A DNA stretch of 64,000 nt, from NCBI RefSeq assembly GCF_032598905.1, contig NZ_CP122458.1:9945001-10009000 (forward strand). The letters run 5' to 3'. Below are positions 1-8,370 of the stretch, one piece after another (position 1 is the first letter of the stretch; every line of letters starts with the position of its first letter). Under the pieces are notes generated by a model. The model saw only the letters and a program-made list of their open reading frames with translations, was not told where the DNA came from and made no database searches. A program made the position numbers and the translations under genes. Source of the DNA: Streptomyces sp. 11x1 (GTDB taxonomy: Bacteria > Actinomycetota > Actinomycetes > Streptomycetales > Streptomycetaceae).

Positions 1-2052
1 CGCGCCGCCGTCCTGGTGGCCAGCGGGTGGCACCAGGCCGCCGTCGACGAGGACAACTCCTACGCCACGGACGCGCTCGACCACGAGTGGCGCATATTCG
101 AGCAGGCCACCCGGATGCCCCTGCCGGTGATGAGCCACCTCATCCGGGAGGCGACCGGCATGGCCGACGTGCCTGCCCGGACCGCGCAGGCCGACGTCCC
201 GGCGCACCCTCTCCTGCGGGACCTCGCCGCCGACGACATCACCCTCCTCGACCTGTCCGCCGATGCCGATGCCATGGACCACGGAGCCTGGACCGACCCC
301 GCCACCGAGGCCCGGCTGGTGACGTCCGCGCTCGCGGACGGAGCGGCCGCCGTCGCCACCCGGTACGCCCATGCGCGACTCACCGGGACACCGGCGCTGT
401 CGGCGGAGTCCCCCGCCACGGTGCCCACCGGGATCGACCTCTGGCTCGGCCGGGACGCCGTGCTCCAGGCGCCCGCCGCGGGGAAGGTCCTCGCCGCGGC
501 GCCGGGTCACGTGGAACTCACCTACGGTGCGCAGGCGCTGTCGCTGTCCTTCTCCCGCGAGATCCAGCCCGTGGTCACCACCGGTGCGACGGTGCGGGCG
601 GGCGAGGACATCACCCACCTCTGCTCCGGTGCCTCCCTCCACATCGCGCTGCGCGACACCGACGGCCCCGCCGCACCGTGCCTGGTCCGTCCCGAGTACG
701 CAGCCGGCTGGCTCGCGCTCACCGCCGACCCCGCTCCACTCCTCGGCCTCGCCGCCGAATCCGACCGTACGCGCGAGAGGGACCTGCTCGACCGGCGTGA
801 CGCCGCGTTCGCTTCCGTGCAGGAGCACTACTACGCCGACCCCCCGCGTATCGAACGTGGTTGGCGCCACCATCTGCTGTCCGCCGACGGCCGGTCCTAC
901 CTCGACATCGTCAACAACGTCACCCCGCTCGGCCACGCCCACCCCCGCGTCGAGCGGGCGGTCTCCCGGCAGTTGCGGCGGCTCAACACCAACTCGCGCT
1001 TCCACTACGCCTCCGTGGTGGAGTTCAGCGAGCGCCTCGCCGCCCTCCTCCCCGATCCTCTGGACACGGTGTTCCTCGTCAACTCCGGTTCGGAGGCGGT
1101 GGATCTGGGCCTTCGCCTGGCCATCGGGGCCTCCGGAAGGCCCGACGTCGTCGCACTGCACGAGGCGTACCACGGCTGGACGTACGCCTCCGACGCGGTC
1201 TCCACCTCGCTCCAGGACAACCCGAACGCCCTGGCCACCCGCCCGAGCTGGGTGCACACCGTGGACTCGCCCAACTCCTACCGCGGCCGCCACCGCGGAC
1301 CGGATGCCGCGCGCTACGCGCCCGAGGCCGTCGCGGTGATCGACGAACTGGCCGCCGCCGGCCGCCCGGCGGGAGCGTTCATCGGCGAGACCTTCTACGG
1401 CAACGCCGGAGGAGTCGCCCTTCCCGAGGGTTATCTCGCCCAGGTGTACGCGGCGGTACGCCGTCACGGCGGCTTGGCCGTCGCCGACGAGGTGCAGGTC
1501 GGATACGGCCGCCTGGGACACTGGTTCTGGGGCTTCGAGCAGCAGCAGGCCGTCCCCGACATCGTCTGTGTCGCCAAGGCCATGGGCAACGGACACCCCC
1601 TCGGCGCCGTCATCACGTCCAGGGCGGTCGCGGACCGCTATCGCGACCAGGGCTACTTCTTCTCCTCCACGGGCGGCAGTCCCGTCTCCAGCATCGTGGG
1701 CCTCACCGTTCTGGACACCCTGCGCGACGAGGACCTCCAGGGCAACGCGGCGCGTGTCGGCGGCCATCTGAAGAGCCGGCTCGAGGCACTGGCCGACCGT
1801 CACGGCATCATCGGCGCCGTCCACGGCTCGGGCCTCTACCTCGGCCTCGAACTCGTCCGGGACCGCGTCGGCCTGGAACCCGCCACGGAGGAGACCGCCG
1901 AACTCTGCGACCGCATGCTCGACCTCGGCGTGATCGTCCAGCCCACCGGGGACCACCTCAACATCCTCAAGATCAAGCCACCGCTGTGCATCGACACCAC
2001 CGCGGCCGACTACTTCGCCGACATGCTCGACCTGGCCCTCACCCAACTCTGA
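1..2052 (+). CDS. Class III aminotransferase, C-terminal part of a kinase/M23/aminotransferase fusion (5' partial)
   Basis: The frame is open from the first base, so the gene starts upstream. Visible order: a helical stretch that fits the end of an APH-type phosphotransferase (about residues 1-60), a beta-rich M23-peptidase/lipoyl-like segment (about 140-230), then a complete PLP fold-type I class III aminotransferase (about 265-683). The PLP lysine is in the motif CVAKAMGNG, codon at 1576-1578, and the cofactor-binding VNSGSEA and ADEVQVG motifs are present. This architecture is known from fused aminotransferases related to ethanolamine-phosphate phospho-lyase; the fused kinase suggests substrate phosphorylation before elimination, which is inference. 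A 9-bp inverted repeat (2056-2064 / 2092-2100) just after the stop may terminate it. Confidence 0.9.
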   Translation, partial: RAAVLVASGWHQAAVDEDNSYATDALDHEWRIFEQATRMPLPVMSHLIREATGMADVPARTAQADVPAHPLLRDLAADDITLLDLSADADAMDHGAWTDPATEARLVTSALADGAAAVATRYAHARLTGTPALSAESPATVPTGIDLWLGRDAVLQAPAAGKVLAAAPGHVELTYGAQALSLSFSREIQPVVTTGATVRAGEDITHLCSGASLHIALRDTDGPAAPCLVRPEYAAGWLALTADPAPLLGLAAESDRTRERDLLDRRDAAFASVQEHYYADPPRIERGWRHHLLSADGRSYLDIVNNVTPLGHAHPRVERAVSRQLRRLNTNSRFHYASVVEFSERLAALLPDPLDTVFLVNSGSEAVDLGLRLAIGASGRPDVVALHEAYHGWTYASDAVSTSLQDNPNALATRPSWVHTVDSPNSYRGRHRGPDAARYAPEAVAVIDELAAAGRPAGAFIGETFYGNAGGVALPEGYLAQVYAAVRRHGGLAVADEVQVGYGRLGHWFWGFEQQQAVPDIVCVAKAMGNGHPLGAVITSRAVADRYRDQGYFFSSTGGSPVSSIVGLTVLDTLRDEDLQGNAARVGGHLKSRLEALADRHGIIGAVHGSGLYLGLELVRDRVGLEPATEETAELCDRMLDLGVIVQPTGDHLNILKIKPPLCIDTTAADYFADMLDLALTQL

Positions 2053-2079
2053 CGAGGACCATCCGCTGGGGGTGCGCGG

Positions 2080-2352
2080 TTACCGGGTCCGGGATGGTCC
2101 CGAGCCAGGCCGAGGCGCATCCGGGCCGGCGGAGCCCATGCAGTCGGGGCCGAGGACCGCGGCTGCGAAGTCCTCGGCGTTCCGGTGCGACTCCCGTACG
2201 GCGGCCGGGCCGTCGGCTCCGGGTTCGATACCGAGGCCGGGGACCACGAACGACTCCACGCCGAGCGCGAGAGCGTCCCGCATGCTCGCCGCGATGGTCG
2301 CCGGGCCCACGGCGAGACCGAAGTGCCACGAGTAGTGCTCGTGAACGCCATG
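2080..2352 (-). pseudogene. Possible C-terminal remnant of a luciferase-like (LLM) flavin/F420 monooxygenase
   Basis: The minus-strand reading contains HYSWHFGLAVGPATI, then ALGVESFVVPGLGIEPG and ARNAEDFAAAVLGP-like text. This resembles the last 70 residues of LLM-class oxidoreductases (a 'G-P/T-P-ex-xx-r-l-..-a-l-G-v-..-f-v-v' helix and strand followed by a terminal helix). No start with a ribosome binding site and no upstream body exist, because the AsnC/Lrp gene ends at 2363. I read it as a decayed fragment. The alternative is chance coding potential in GC-rich intergenic DNA. Confidence 0.3.
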
Positions 2353-2362
2353 ATGTCATCGA

Positions 2363-2851
2363 TCAGTTGCGGGCCGACCGGGCCACCGCCGAGCCGATCG
2401 ACTCCACCAACGGCGACAGCCGGTACGGCACCCGCTCCCGCAGTGCCACCTCCGTACGGGTGCGCACCACGCCCGGCAGACTGATCAACGCCTGGATGAC
2501 GTCCTCCAGATGCGCGTTGTCCCGCGCCACGACCCTGGTCAGGAGATCGCCGCCGCCCGTGATCGAGAACGCCTCGATGATCTCCGGTACGGCCGCCAGC
2601 GCGTCACCCACGTCGTCCAGATGCCCCTGGGTGACCTCGATGTGCACGAAGGCCAGCACCGGGTGGCCGAGCGCGGCGGGGGAGAGCGAGGGACCCGTGC
2701 CGGTGATCACACCGTCCCGTTCCAGCCGGTCGAGACGGGCCTGGAGCGTGCCCCGGGCGATGCCGAGGACGCGGGCGTACTCCCGCACGCTGGTGCGCGG
2801 CTGCTCCAGCAGCAGCCGCAGGATGCGGGTGTCGAGTTCGTCCACGGCCAT
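2363..2851 (-). CDS. AsnC/Lrp family transcriptional regulator
   Basis: 162 aa, the normal size for the family. An N-terminal winged helix-turn-helix (about residues 3-60, with TSVREYARVLGIARGTLQARLDRL as recognition region) is followed by the RAM/ferredoxin-fold effector domain (about 75-145), ending in a variable tail. The ATG at 2851 is the first start that gives the standard MAxDELDxRIL opening. It is divergent from the FUSC gene at 3222, and the spacer carries repeated operator-like motifs, so it probably controls itself and that gene. The effector, likely an amino acid or small metabolite, cannot be read from the sequence. Confidence 0.95.
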   Translation of the reverse strand: MAVDELDTRILRLLLEQPRTSVREYARVLGIARGTLQARLDRLERDGVITGTGPSLSPAALGHPVLAFVHIEVTQGHLDDVGDALAAVPEIIEAFSITGGGDLLTRVVARDNAHLEDVIQALISLPGVVRTRTEVALRERVPYRLSPLVESIGSAVARSARN

Positions 2852-3221
2852 GGCCCACCGGCCTCCCTGCGTCGTGCGGTGATCCTGAGAACTGTACCGA
2901 TGGCCCAGTGAACCGCGCCTCGCCCCGACCACCGCACCCGCAGGTCCACGGCTCGACGCGAGTGATCCGTTGGCCCACCGACTGCCGACCGAGAACCTCC
3001 CGGGCTGTACCAATGGCTCAGCCCCGAGAGGCTCAGTTGAGCCATGGGGGCCAGGGGTGCTACCTCTGCCGTATCCACGTAACTCAGGGCGCCGTGCGGT
3101 GCCGGAGCGGCGACGAGGCCGGATCCGGAGCGCGGCGCCTTCGCCGTGCCCGCCGTCCGCCGGAGACCCCGGCTCTGTCGCGGGCGGGGCGGGCACCACG
3201 GCAAGGGGGCGGCACACGGTC
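2852..3221. promoter_or_regulatory. Divergent control region with repeated TGTACCxATGGCxCAG motif
   Basis: The 370-bp spacer between the AsnC/Lrp gene and the FUSC gene holds two near-identical 16-mers: TGTACCGATGGCCCAG at 2893-2908 and TGTACCAATGGCTCAG at 3006-3021. A weaker relative (GATCCGTTGGCCCACC) sits near 2962. The second copy also forms an inverted repeat, ATGGCTCA (3013-3020) with TGAGCCAT (3038-3045). Repeated, partly palindromic elements fit cooperative Lrp-type binding. No open reading frame here looks real. Confidence 0.55.
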
Positions 3222-4724
3222 ATGAAGAGGATGTTCACGGCTCCCGATCCGGGGCTCCTGCGGCTGCGGAACGCACTGCGTGCCGTCATCGGCGTGGGCG
3301 CCGCCGTCGCCGCGTCCGAACTGTGCGGTCTCCCGCTCCCCGCGTCGATCACCGGGGGCCTCGCGGCCCTGCTCGCCCTGTTCACCGTCACCGACGCGAG
3401 CGTCCCCGCCCAGCGGATCACCACCGCGCTCCTGCCGGCGGCCGGGTATCCCGTCCTCGCCCTGGCCGCCGTCCTGCACGACGTCACGGCCGCCCGGGAC
3501 GCGGCGTTCGTGGCCACCGTCCTCTGCGGTGTCTACGCCCGCCGCTGGGGGCCGCGCGGCCAGGCGCTCGGGATCTTCGCGTTCATGAGCTACTTCGTGG
3601 CGCAGTTCCTGCACACCGTCCCCGGGGACCTGCCCGGGCTGTACGCCGCCATGACCCTCGCGCTGCTCGTCGCGGGCGTGGTGCGCTTCGTGCTGTGGCC
3701 GGTCGAGCGTGCCCTCCCGCCCGTCGCGGTCCCCGCCGGGCCGCCCGGAACGGGGCTGGCGCGCCCGACCACCCGACAGGCGTGCCAGGCCGCGGTCGCC
3801 TGCGGCTTCGCCCTGCTCGTCGGACAGTTCCTCTCCGAGGACCGCTGGTACTGGGCCGTCGGCACCGCCTGGTGGATCTTCGTCAACACCGCCTCCCGCG
3901 GCGAGACCCTGGTCCGAGGCTTCCGCCGCGTCCTCGGAACCGTGATCGGCGTCGCCGTCGGTCTGCTCGTCGCCGTCCCGCTGGACGGGGCGCCCGTGCC
4001 GTCGGCCGCGTTCGTCGCGCTCTGCGTCTTCGGGATCTTCTACACGGCGGCTGTCTCGTACTCCTGGATGATGCTGGCCGTCACCGTCATGGTCAGCCTT
4101 CTCTACGGCCTGCTCGGTGTGCTGGACGCGGGTCTGCTCGCGCTGCGTCTCGTCGAGACGGGGGTGGGCGCGGTGTGTGCCATGCTGGCCGTGGTCCTCG
4201 TCCTGCCGGTCACGACGCACGCGACCAACGACGCCTGGATCCAGCGGGCCCTGCACTGTGTGCACGCCGCCGCGGTCGCCACCGCCGCACGGCTGGAGGG
4301 CGTCCCCGGGGCCGACCCGGCTCCCCACGCCGCCGAGCTGGAACTGCTGTTCGGTCGGGCGCGGATGGCGCTCGCTCCGCTGGTCCATCCCCTGAACCCC
4401 TTCCGCGCCCGCAAGGCGCGCGCCCGCGCGGCCCTCCGGCTCCTCGACGACTGTGTGGGCGAGGTGCGTGCCCTGGTCTCCGCCACCGCCGACCCGGTCG
4501 GTTCGCGCGAGGCCTGTCTGATCGCCGCCTGCTGGAGGGTGAAGGCCGCGGTGGAGGCCCTGACCACCCCCGGTGGACACGCGTCCGCGCACCGGCCGAA
4601 GGCGGAGCTCTCCCCCGCGGAGGCCGGGACCGCCCTGGTGCACCTGCACAACCTGGAGAGGGCGCTGTCGGACCTGGCGATGCCGCTCGGAGCGGCCGCG
4701 GCCTCACGCCCGGCCACCCCCTGA
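3222..4724 (+). CDS. FUSC family membrane protein (putative small-molecule exporter)
   Basis: 500 aa with two clusters of hydrophobic segments (about residues 18-150 and 190-340), each followed by a soluble helical part, which is the FUSC/aromatic-acid-exporter (YccS/AaeB-like) layout. The second cluster contains the typical YWAVGTAWWIFVNTAS and RVLGTVIGVAVG segments. The ATG at 3222 follows an AGGGGG ribosome site at about 3204. It is divergent from an AsnC/Lrp regulator, so a link to export of an amino-acid-like or aromatic compound is plausible but not shown. Confidence 0.88.
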   Translation: MKRMFTAPDPGLLRLRNALRAVIGVGAAVAASELCGLPLPASITGGLAALLALFTVTDASVPAQRITTALLPAAGYPVLALAAVLHDVTAARDAAFVATVLCGVYARRWGPRGQALGIFAFMSYFVAQFLHTVPGDLPGLYAAMTLALLVAGVVRFVLWPVERALPPVAVPAGPPGTGLARPTTRQACQAAVACGFALLVGQFLSEDRWYWAVGTAWWIFVNTASRGETLVRGFRRVLGTVIGVAVGLLVAVPLDGAPVPSAAFVALCVFGIFYTAAVSYSWMMLAVTVMVSLLYGLLGVLDAGLLALRLVETGVGAVCAMLAVVLVLPVTTHATNDAWIQRALHCVHAAAVATAARLEGVPGADPAPHAAELELLFGRARMALAPLVHPLNPFRARKARARAALRLLDDCVGEVRALVSATADPVGSREACLIAACWRVKAAVEALTTPGGHASAHRPKAELSPAEAGTALVHLHNLERALSDLAMPLGAAAASRPATP

Positions 4725-5030
4725 CCGACGGCCCTTCACCAAGAACCCCCGTGCCCCTGCAAAGGGGCGCGCGGAACTGCGCGAGAAGTCCCACCGTCCC
4801 GCGGACGAACCGAAAGTGATCGACGCCGAAAGCGATCGACGCCGAGGGGGCGCAGCCCCGAGGCGGGTACGGGCAGGGGCGCCCCCCCCGCGCGTCGTGG
4901 GCGGTCGCGCACGGTGGGGCCGAGGGCGATCCCGGGGCGCACGCGGCAGCGCGCACGCCACCCCGAGGACTTTGGTCTAGACCTACTGCTAGGGTCACCC
5001 CGCACACCGGACGAGCGGGAGGGGACGGCA
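4725..5030. other. Intergenic region with a dispersed GC-rich hairpin repeat
   Basis: After the FUSC gene there is a hairpin element at 4754-4788 (CCCCTGCAAAGGGG followed by CGCGCGGAACTGCGCGAGAAG) that recurs in inverted orientation near 48914 and in diverged form near 29606. A short direct duplication of a GATCGACGCCG-containing unit follows (4815-4847). The last 60 bp hold the DasR-like site and promoter of the lactonase gene. No gene is seen. Confidence 0.6.
4972..4984. promoter_or_regulatory. DasR-type (dre-like) operator
   Basis: TTGGTCTAGACCT matches the core TGGTCTAGACCA recognised by the GntR-family GlcNAc regulator DasR of Streptomyces, with only the last core base differing. It lies just before a likely -10 box (TAGGGT, 4990-4995) and about 47 bp ahead of the lactonase start, a position where binding would block transcription. 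Confidence 0.6.
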
Positions 5031-6116
5031 GTGACGACGGAAGTGGGCGCGGACGGCGGCTCGATGGACGCGGGCCAGGCGACCGGGCCGCGACGGCGGG
5101 CGTACATCGGGTCGTTCACATCGGCGGGAGGCCCCGGCGTCCTCGTCGCCGAGGTCGACGACGGCAGCGGCGCGCTCACCGTCGTGGGCGGCGCGGATGA
5201 CGTCCGCGACCCGAGCTACCTAGCCCTCGCACCGGACGGGCGCACTCTTTACGCGGTCAGCGAGCGCTCCGAGGGAGCGGTGGCCGCCTATCGGGTGACG
5301 GGCGACAAGCCCGAGTTGACCGGGCCCCCGGTGGCGGTCGGGGACGGCCCCACCCATCTCTCCCTGTTCGCCGGTCACGTCCTGACCGCCGACTACGGCT
5401 CCGGCAGTGTCACCGCCGTCCGGCTGCGCCCCGACGGCACCCTCGCGGCCCCCGCCTCCGGGACCCTCCGGCACGCCGGGGCCGGCACCGGCCTCCGCGG
5501 CCGACGGAAGCCGCGCGCCCACCAGGTGGTGCCCGAGCCGTCAGGCCGCCGGTTCCTCGCCGTGGACCTCGGCACGGACTCGGTGCGGGTGTGCGCGCTG
5601 CGGGACGGCGTCCCCGTCGCGCACCACGAGACGGCGCTGCGGCCGGACTCGGGGCCGCGTCACCTCGCCCTCCACCCGGGCGGACCGGACGGATCGTACG
5701 TCTATGTGCTGAACGAACTGTCGCCCACGGTCACCGTGTGCCGCTGGAACGCCCCTGACGGCCCGCTGGAGCCGCTGGGGGAGACCCCGGTGCTCTCGCA
5801 CGCTCCGGAGGCCGACGCGTACCCCTCGGGACTCGCTGTGTCCCCCGACGGCCGCTTCGTGTGGACGGCCACCCGCGGCACGGACGTGCTCTCCGTGCTC
5901 GCGGTCGAGGGCGACGGACTGCGCCTGGTCACGACCGTGGACTGCGGCGGCCACTGGCCCCGTGCCCTCACCTACGCGGCAGGCACGCTGTACGTCGCCA
6001 ACGAGCGCTCCGGCGACGTCACCTGGTTCACGGTCGACCCGCACACCGGCCTGCCGGTGCGGGCCGGCTCGATCGAGGTGCCCGCGGCCTCCTGCGTCGT
6101 CCTGGGAACCCTCTAG
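5031..6116 (+). CDS. Lactonase family protein (6-phosphogluconolactonase-like beta-propeller)
   Basis: 361 aa with the YIGSFTSAGG opening and repeated YVYVLNE, RFVWTATRGTD and LYVANERSGDVTWF blade motifs of the seven-bladed lactonase/PgL family (Lactonase Pfam family). No signal peptide, so cytoplasmic. The GTG at 5031 was chosen because GGGAGGGGACG precedes it; an in-frame start at 4914 would run through the promoter. The dre-like site upstream suggests control by DasR and amino-sugar status. The physiological lactone is unknown. Confidence 0.9.
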   Translation: MTTEVGADGGSMDAGQATGPRRRAYIGSFTSAGGPGVLVAEVDDGSGALTVVGGADDVRDPSYLALAPDGRTLYAVSERSEGAVAAYRVTGDKPELTGPPVAVGDGPTHLSLFAGHVLTADYGSGSVTAVRLRPDGTLAAPASGTLRHAGAGTGLRGRRKPRAHQVVPEPSGRRFLAVDLGTDSVRVCALRDGVPVAHHETALRPDSGPRHLALHPGGPDGSYVYVLNELSPTVTVCRWNAPDGPLEPLGETPVLSHAPEADAYPSGLAVSPDGRFVWTATRGTDVLSVLAVEGDGLRLVTTVDCGGHWPRALTYAAGTLYVANERSGDVTWFTVDPHTGLPVRAGSIEVPAASCVVLGTL

Positions 6117-6174
6117 CCCGGCGGGATCCCGCGGCCCACCGAGGCCGTCCTTCCGAGAAGTCGCGCGCGGTACG

Positions 6175-6225
6175 CGTACGGCCGAGGGCCCGCTCCTGCG
6201 AGAGGAGCGGGCCCTCGGCCGTACG
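6175..6225. terminator. Strong bidirectional hairpin terminator
   Basis: A 23-bp perfect inverted repeat: left arm 6175-6197, loop GCGAG, right arm 6203-6225. It sits between the convergent lactonase and CbiX-like genes. Confidence 0.85.
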
Positions 6226-6249
6226 GGTCACGGTCCGGGCGCGCCTGAC

Positions 6250-7173
6250 TCAGCGGACCGGCATGCCCTGCGGCTGCTGCGGCGCGATGCCGAGCGCCGT
6301 CGTGTACTTGCCGAGCGCCAGCTTGCCGATCGCCGGGTAGGGACCGAGCGCCTCGGCGGCGGAGCACCCCGCCTCCTTCGCGGCCGCCTCGATCAGACCG
6401 GCGTCGATCTCCGGCCCTATCAGGTACGGGGCGAGCGCCAGCTGCTGCGAGCCCGAGGAACGCAGCTGCTCGGCCACGGAGGTGATGGAGCCCTCCTGGT
6501 CGAGCGCGGCGGCCATCACCGGCACGGCGAGCCGCGCGGCCAGCAGCATGCCCGTGATCCCGGCGGCCTGCACGGCCTCCTCGCCGCCCACGGTGGCGAG
6601 GACGATGCCGTCCGCGGCGGTGGCGACGGTGAACAGCCGGGCCCGGTCGGCACGTGCCAGTCCCGCCTCGGACAGGCGCACGTGCAGCGCCTCGGCGAGC
6701 AGCGGGTGCGGGCCGAGGACGTCGGTCAGCTCGGCCGCGATACGGCTCTCCATGACCGCCTGGCGGACCTGGCGGAGCGTGGCGCTGTCCGGACCGGCCA
6801 GCAGGGGCACGACGACGGCGACGGGGCCGTCCGGCTCCTTGACGTCCAGGCCGGCGGCGCGCGCCTGCTCGTAGCGGGCGGTGCGCTCCTCGGCGGCGTG
6901 CGTGAGCACCGACTGCAGCGTGGGGAACTCGTCGGCGCCACCGTCGACGTAACCGATGCGGGCGTCGAGGCCGGGCAGCTCGGAGCGCGCGATGCTCACG
7001 ACCTCCTCGGCGAGGCTGCGCGTGGCGGCGCTGGGCGTGCCCGGCACCGCGAGGACGAGCGCGGGCGCGCCCTCGGGAGCCGCCAGCGGCTCGGGACGGC
7101 GGTGCCGCCCGGGCTGGCGGGGTCGCGGCATTCGTACAGGCAGGCCGGACGCGGGCCCAGTGGGGGAGCTCAT
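6250..7173 (-). CDS. CbiX/sirohydrochlorin-chelatase-like protein lacking the metal-binding histidines
   Basis: 307 aa with two tandem CbiX-like halves. In functional chelatases each active half starts with a HGSR-type motif and a later L-Y-H motif. Here the first is ALVLAVPGTPSA and the second VPLLAGPDSATLRQV, so the expected histidines are absent. The fold signature (two halves, ending GPYPAIGKLALGKYTTALG) is still recognisable. It probably does not chelate cobalt or iron as such and may have a binding or structural role. The first ~40 residues are Pro/Arg-rich and may be overcalled; the true start could be at one of several downstream in-frame GTGs. Confidence 0.8.
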   Translation of the reverse strand: MSSPTGPASGLPVRMPRPRQPGRHRRPEPLAAPEGAPALVLAVPGTPSAATRSLAEEVVSIARSELPGLDARIGYVDGGADEFPTLQSVLTHAAEERTARYEQARAAGLDVKEPDGPVAVVVPLLAGPDSATLRQVRQAVMESRIAAELTDVLGPHPLLAEALHVRLSEAGLARADRARLFTVATAADGIVLATVGGEEAVQAAGITGMLLAARLAVPVMAAALDQEGSITSVAEQLRSSGSQQLALAPYLIGPEIDAGLIEAAAKEAGCSAAEALGPYPAIGKLALGKYTTALGIAPQQPQGMPVR

Positions 7174-7228
7174 GGCGCCGCATGTTACTGGCTTCTTGGG
7201 CTCCCCTGTTCGGGGAGGGTGCAGGTGA

Positions 7229-7288
7229 GCGGTATCCGTCCTGATTTGTCTGATGAGTTACGTGCCGATCAGGACCGATCGATACCGC
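7229..7288. other. Long imperfect hairpin upstream of the CbiX-like gene
   Basis: Two nested perfect 8-bp stems, GCGGTATC (7229-7236) with GATACCGC (7281-7288) and GTCCTGAT (7238-7245) with ATCAGGAC (7268-7275), separated by an asymmetric internal loop. A second small hairpin, CTCCCC-TGTTC-GGGGAG, lies at 7201-7217. The region lies between the GlcNAc-kinase-like stop and the CbiX-like start on the same strand, so it could be a 5' leader structure, an operator, or an attenuated terminator. Confidence 0.5.
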
Positions 7289-7365
7289 ATTTATCTGCTG
7301 AGCGGTGCACTTGGGTGACCCGACCACGCTTGTCCGACAGGCTGGATTACTCCCTGTTTCAGGTA

Positions 7366-8370
7366 CTATTTTTCGGCCATCACGTACAACATCCGCTCGT
7401 CGTACGGCAACCCGGGCCCGTCGACCGCCAACGCCGACGCGATACGCACGGCACCGAGGAGCGGATCCCCCTCCGCCGGCACCAGCGGCGCGTGCGGCAG
7501 CCGCGCGGCCAACTCCGCCTCCAACGGGACCAGGAGCGGGGCGCCCAGCTTGAACAGACCGCCGGTCAGGGCCACTCGGGGCCCGCCGGAGGTCGGGCAG
7601 ACGGCGGCCGCGGCGTCGGCCATGTGCCGGGCCGCCTCGCGCAGGACCGCGGCCGCGACCGGGTCGTCCCCGGCGCAGGCGGCCACCTCGGGCGCGAACG
7701 ACGCGAGGACCGCCGGACGGTCGGCCCTCGGGTAGATCCGGCCGGGAATCCCGGCCGGCGGGCCGAACACCTCCTCCGCGCGCGCCAGCAGCCGGGCCGA
7801 ACCGCCGTCCCGTCCGTCGTGCGCCCGCATCGCCGCCTCCAGCCCGGCCCGCCCGATCCACGCGCCGCCGCCGCAGTCCCCGAGGAGATGGCCCCAGCCG
7901 TCCGCCCGACGCCACGCGGTCAGATCCGTACCGATCGCGATCAGTCCCGTACCGGCGGCGATCACCGCGCCCGGCCGTGCCCCGAGGGCGCCGGTGTAGG
8001 CGGTGACCGCGTCGGCCACCAGCGCGACCCGGCGAACCCCCCACTCGCGCGTGAGCGCGGACGGCAGCTCGGCGCGCAGCCGCTCGCCGAGCGAGGCGAA
8101 CCCGGTGGCTCCGACGGCCACCGCCACCGGCCGCGCGCACCCGGCGTCGGCGAGCAACCGCCCCGCCATCGGCAGCAGCAGCTCCAGCAGATGGCCTGCG
8201 TCGACACCGCCCGCGCCGGTCCGCACCGCCTCCCCGCACACCGCCGGCTCCCCGAGCATCTCGGTGCCCCGGGCCAGCACCGCCCGCAGTCCGGAGCCTC
8301 CGGAGTCCACCGCGAGCACGACCGGTGCCTGGTCCTCCGGGGGCCGGAAGGGCGCGGGGCCGCCGGTCAC
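7366..8370 (-). CDS. BadF/BadG-family ATPase, N-acetylglucosamine-kinase-like
   Basis: 334 aa, actin-like ASKHA fold. Phosphate-1 motif DSGGSGLRA (residues 22-30), central [10 protein letters not shown] phosphate-2 region, and ALTGGLFK adenosine motif near the C-terminus match eukaryotic-type GlcNAc kinases. The GTG start (8368-8370) overlaps the TGA of the upstream ung gene in a GTGA, so translation is coupled. It likely phosphorylates an amino sugar or muropeptide sugar in the cytoplasm. The pairing with a DNA-repair enzyme may be only positional. Confidence 0.88.
   Translation of the reverse strand: MTGGPAPFRPPEDQAPVVLAVDSGGSGLRAVLARGTEMLGEPAVCGEAVRTGAGGVDAGHLLELLLPMAGRLLADAGCARPVAVAVGATGFASLGERLRAELPSALTREWGVRRVALVADAVTAYTGALGARPGAVIAAGTGLIAIGTDLTAWRRADGWGHLLGDCGGGAWIGRAGLEAAMRAHDGRDGGSARLLARAEEVFGPPAGIPGRIYPRADRPAVLASFAPEVAACAGDDPVAAAVLREAARHMADAAAAVCPTSGGPRVALTGGLFKLGAPLLVPLEAELAARLPHAPLVPAEGDPLLGAVRIASALAVDGPGLPYDERMLYVMAEK

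Noticed and set aside
861..2882. A 673-codon plus-strand reading frame across the aminotransferase and Lrp genes
   Set aside because: Arg/Pro-rich composition of a shadow frame; two real genes with family signatures occupy the same DNA in other frames.
3084..4649. A 521-codon minus-strand frame opposite the FUSC gene
   Set aside because: Gly/Arg/Asp low-complexity protein typical of antisense reading in high-GC DNA; the plus strand has a full membrane protein.
7174..7365. Cobalamin riboswitch before the CbiX-like gene
   Set aside because: No B12-box-like conserved core; only simple hairpins.
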